Positions 6,857 to 7,673 of a stretch of 7,673 bases of DNA are shown here, in pieces. Within the stretch, counting starts at the first letter, position 1. The number at the start of each line of letters is the position of its first letter. Below the pieces are notes generated by a model. The model was not told the DNA's origin. It did no database searches and saw only the letters and a program-made list of their open reading frames with translations. Where the stretch lies: the NCBI GenBank assembly GCA_002686955.1, contig NYZA01000031.1, forward strand, positions 1 to 7,673. The letters run 5' to 3'. The position numbers were made by a program, and so were the translations under genes. The stretch is from Gemmatimonadota bacterium. Its GTDB lineage: Bacteria > GCA-2686955.

Positions 6857-6873
6857 AGGACGCCCATCACATC

Positions 6874-7137
6874 CTACTGAACCGGAGGCTGATACGTGCT
6901 TCTAACTGGCGGCCGATAGGGGATGCGAATCACCGGCCGACGCCCGCGTGCATTCTCCGGTGCCACCGCCGCGTCTTCCGTCTGAGAGAATGGATTGTAC
7001 GCCAGAGCCCGCAGGTAGGAGTCGACCGACATATACGGACGGCGGGCAGTGCGCGGACCCCGTTGGGCATGCGCAAAACTCACACCGGCCACAAGGATGA
7101 TAAGACTGATTGCTGCTTTCGCCCAGAAACTTCTCAT
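6874..7137 (-). CDS. Small secreted Arg/Pro-rich protein of unknown function
   Basis: An 87-residue protein I do not recognise. The start shows a classic Sec signal peptide: MRSFWAK, a hydrophobic core (about 8-18), then SFAHA before Gln25 as the likely cleavage site. The mature part of about 63 residues is basic and Pro/Arg-rich, with YMSVDSYLRALAYNPFSQ in the middle and a repetitive end (IPYRPPVRSTYQPPVQ). There are no cysteines, lipobox or membrane anchor, so it is probably periplasmic or secreted. ATG at 7137 follows AGGAGG (7153-7148) at 10 nt. An ATG at 7144 in another frame has a closer purine tract but gives no signal peptide. The gene has its own strong promoter and terminator and so is a single-gene unit. 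Expression looks real; function is open. A structural or envelope role is only a guess from composition. Confidence 0.8.
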   Translation of the reverse strand: MRSFWAKAAISLIILVAGVSFAHAQRGPRTARRPYMSVDSYLRALAYNPFSQTEDAAVAPENARGRRPVIRIPYRPPVRSTYQPPVQ

Positions 7138-7306
7138 TTGCCATTCTCCTCCTCGCGGTCTCCCCGGGTCCGCCGACCGCTCGCCGGTTGATGCTTCAGC
7201 CTAGGCAGCGCACCCAGAAGCCCGGGGTCGGGCCACCCTATTCTCCGCGCCGCCACCGCGACTCGCCCCCCGCAGACGGCTACCGCAGCAAGCGGAACAT
7301 GGTCGC
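7138..7306 (-). other. Leader of the small secreted gene
   Basis: About 163 nt between the expected transcription start (about 7300) and the ATG. It is GC-rich with small stems, such as GCCCG/CGGGC around 7218-7231 and the stem next to the ribosome site (7155-7180). A seven-codon frame, ATG TTC CGC TTG CTG CGG TAG, starts at 7300, close to the predicted first transcribed base. I recognise no riboswitch class. Confidence 0.4.
7148..7153 (-). promoter_or_regulatory. Strong ribosome binding site of the small secreted gene
   Basis: AGGAGG on the minus strand, 10 nt before ATG at 7137. It is the best Shine-Dalgarno match in the window. A 6-bp stem (GCGGTC 7155-7160 with GACCGC 7175-7180) lies directly upstream. 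Confidence 0.75.
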
Positions 7307-7326
7307 ATTATAAGACCATCTGCGAC
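7299..7326. promoter_or_regulatory. Candidate operator overlapping the -10 of the small-gene promoter
   Basis: ATGGTC (7299-7304) and GACCAT (7314-7319) form a perfect 6-bp dyad around a 9-nt centre that contains the whole TATAAT. A second perfect dyad, GTCGCA (7302-7307) with TGCGAC (7321-7326), overlaps it. A protein bound here would block the promoter. This is sequence symmetry only; no regulator is visible in the window. Confidence 0.45.
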
Positions 7327-7334
7327 GATGTCAA
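7307..7334 (-). promoter_or_regulatory. Consensus sigma70-type promoter of the small secreted gene
   Basis: On the minus strand a perfect TTGACA (7334-7329) and a perfect TATAAT (7312-7307) are 16 nt apart. Transcription would start near 7300, giving a leader of about 163 nt. TTTTT (7343-7339) just upstream and an A-run (7366-7360) farther up are AT-rich patches in otherwise GC-rich DNA, possibly UP-element-like. Confidence 0.85.
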
Positions 7335-7643
7335 CATGAAAAACCGCCCCGCAGGCAAGTTTTTTTCGGCTCATCGGGTCGCGAGGATGAGCTCGCCGGA
7401 GGGCATCCTGGCGGAAATGCACGGCCGACCCGATGCGCGCGCCCTCCCGAATGTCTCAGTCCGTCGTTTGTCGCCATAACATGTTCGCACGTCAGGACTT
7501 ATGGCCAATAACCACCTCATGCCGAGCTTGGGCGGGCCTTTCAGTCATGCTTTGCGCCGTGGCCCCTCAACTATTCGGTATTCCGTCAGATCGTCCGTTT
7601 CCGAGGCGCCCGTCGGTTCGCAAATGCAGAACTTGAAGCTGGT
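7335..7643. other. Gene-free stretch upstream of the small-gene promoter
   Basis: No gene is supported on either strand. Short open frames here (for example 67 codons on the plus strand from 7433) lack ribosome sites and protein-like composition. The stretch contains the inverted repeat at 7372-7435 and AT-rich patches near the promoter. Confidence 0.5.
7372..7435. repeat. 10-bp inverted repeat with nested stem
   Basis: CATCGGGTCG (7372-7381) and CGACCCGATG (7426-7435) are perfect inverted copies 44 nt apart. Inside them AGGATG (7384-7389) and CATCCT (7404-7409) make a second 6-bp pair. No open frame or T-run fits a gene or terminator. It may be a paired protein site or a structured RNA. Confidence 0.6.
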
Positions 7644-7673
7644 AAAAAGTCCCGCTCGGGCGGAGGCCGAGCA
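7644..7673 (-). terminator. Probable intrinsic terminator cut by the right edge
   Basis: On the minus strand GCTCGG (7672-7667) pairs with CCGAGC (7659-7654) around a 7-nt loop; 7673 and 7653 add a U-G pair. GGAC and then five T (7648-7644) follow. Such a long gap before the T-run suggests that the stem extends past the edge, with the GGGAC bases pairing with sequence not shown. It implies a minus-strand gene just right of the window. Confidence 0.5.

Noticed and set aside
6430-6870. 146-codon open frame on the minus strand
   Set aside because: It runs straight through the intrinsic terminator and the candidate promoter, and the product has no recognisable features.
7339-7366. Possible terminator between A-run and T-run upstream of the promoter
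   Set aside because: The only stem is about 3 bp (GCC/GGC) with mismatches next to it; too weak. The AT-rich patches are better read as promoter upstream sequence.
7201-7422. 73-codon minus-strand frame
   Set aside because: It spans the consensus promoter of the small secreted gene and has no supporting features.
7433-7636. 67-codon plus-strand frame near the right edge
   Set aside because: No ribosome site, no protein-like pattern, and it starts inside the inverted repeat.

Overview
The window is GC-rich and every gene I can support lies on the minus strand. It holds the first part of an exopolysaccharide or capsule assembly cluster, followed toward the right edge by a separate one-gene unit for a small secreted protein. 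The gene set points to a Gram-negative-type envelope: an outer-membrane polysaccharide export lipoprotein, a Wzc-like co-polymerase/tyrosine kinase, and an inner-membrane sugar-phosphate transferase. The style fits Planctomycetota or a similar deep-branching group: a YwqE/CpsB-type PHP phosphatase beside a Wzc-like kinase, a long C-terminal extension on the transferase, and a tiny Arg/Pro-rich secreted protein. That taxonomic guess is inference; nothing in the window proves it.

Reading in the direction of transcription (right to left): the right edge (7644-7673) looks like the end of a terminator for a gene beyond the window. After a gene-free stretch with a long inverted repeat (7372-7435) comes a near-perfect sigma70-type promoter (TTGACA, 16 nt, TATAAT; 7334 to 7307) with a dyad over its -10. 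It drives an 87-residue secreted protein (7137-6874), which ends at a strong intrinsic terminator (6751-6716). A 434-nt gene-free stretch follows, with two strong hairpins and a candidate promoter (6518 to 6489).

The cluster then runs: WecA/TagO-like undecaprenyl-phosphate sugar-1-phosphate transferase (6281-4755); a 340-nt gap; Wza-like export lipoprotein (4414-3206); 19 nt; Wzc-like chain-length regulator and BY-kinase with an eight-tyrosine tail (3186-706); 18 nt; CpsB/YwqE-like PHP phosphatase (687 to beyond position 1). The phosphatase has no stop codon inside the window.

Together these give the start of a Wzx/Wzy-type pathway: a lipid-linked first sugar, a trans-envelope export channel, and a kinase/phosphatase pair that probably controls assembly by cycling tyrosine phosphorylation. 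No further glycosyltransferases, flippase or polymerase are visible; they may lie left of the window. I did not find a clearly new system. The most unusual parts are the transferase's uncharacterised C-terminal domain, matching acidic insertions in the two export proteins, and the regulatory structure around the small secreted gene.
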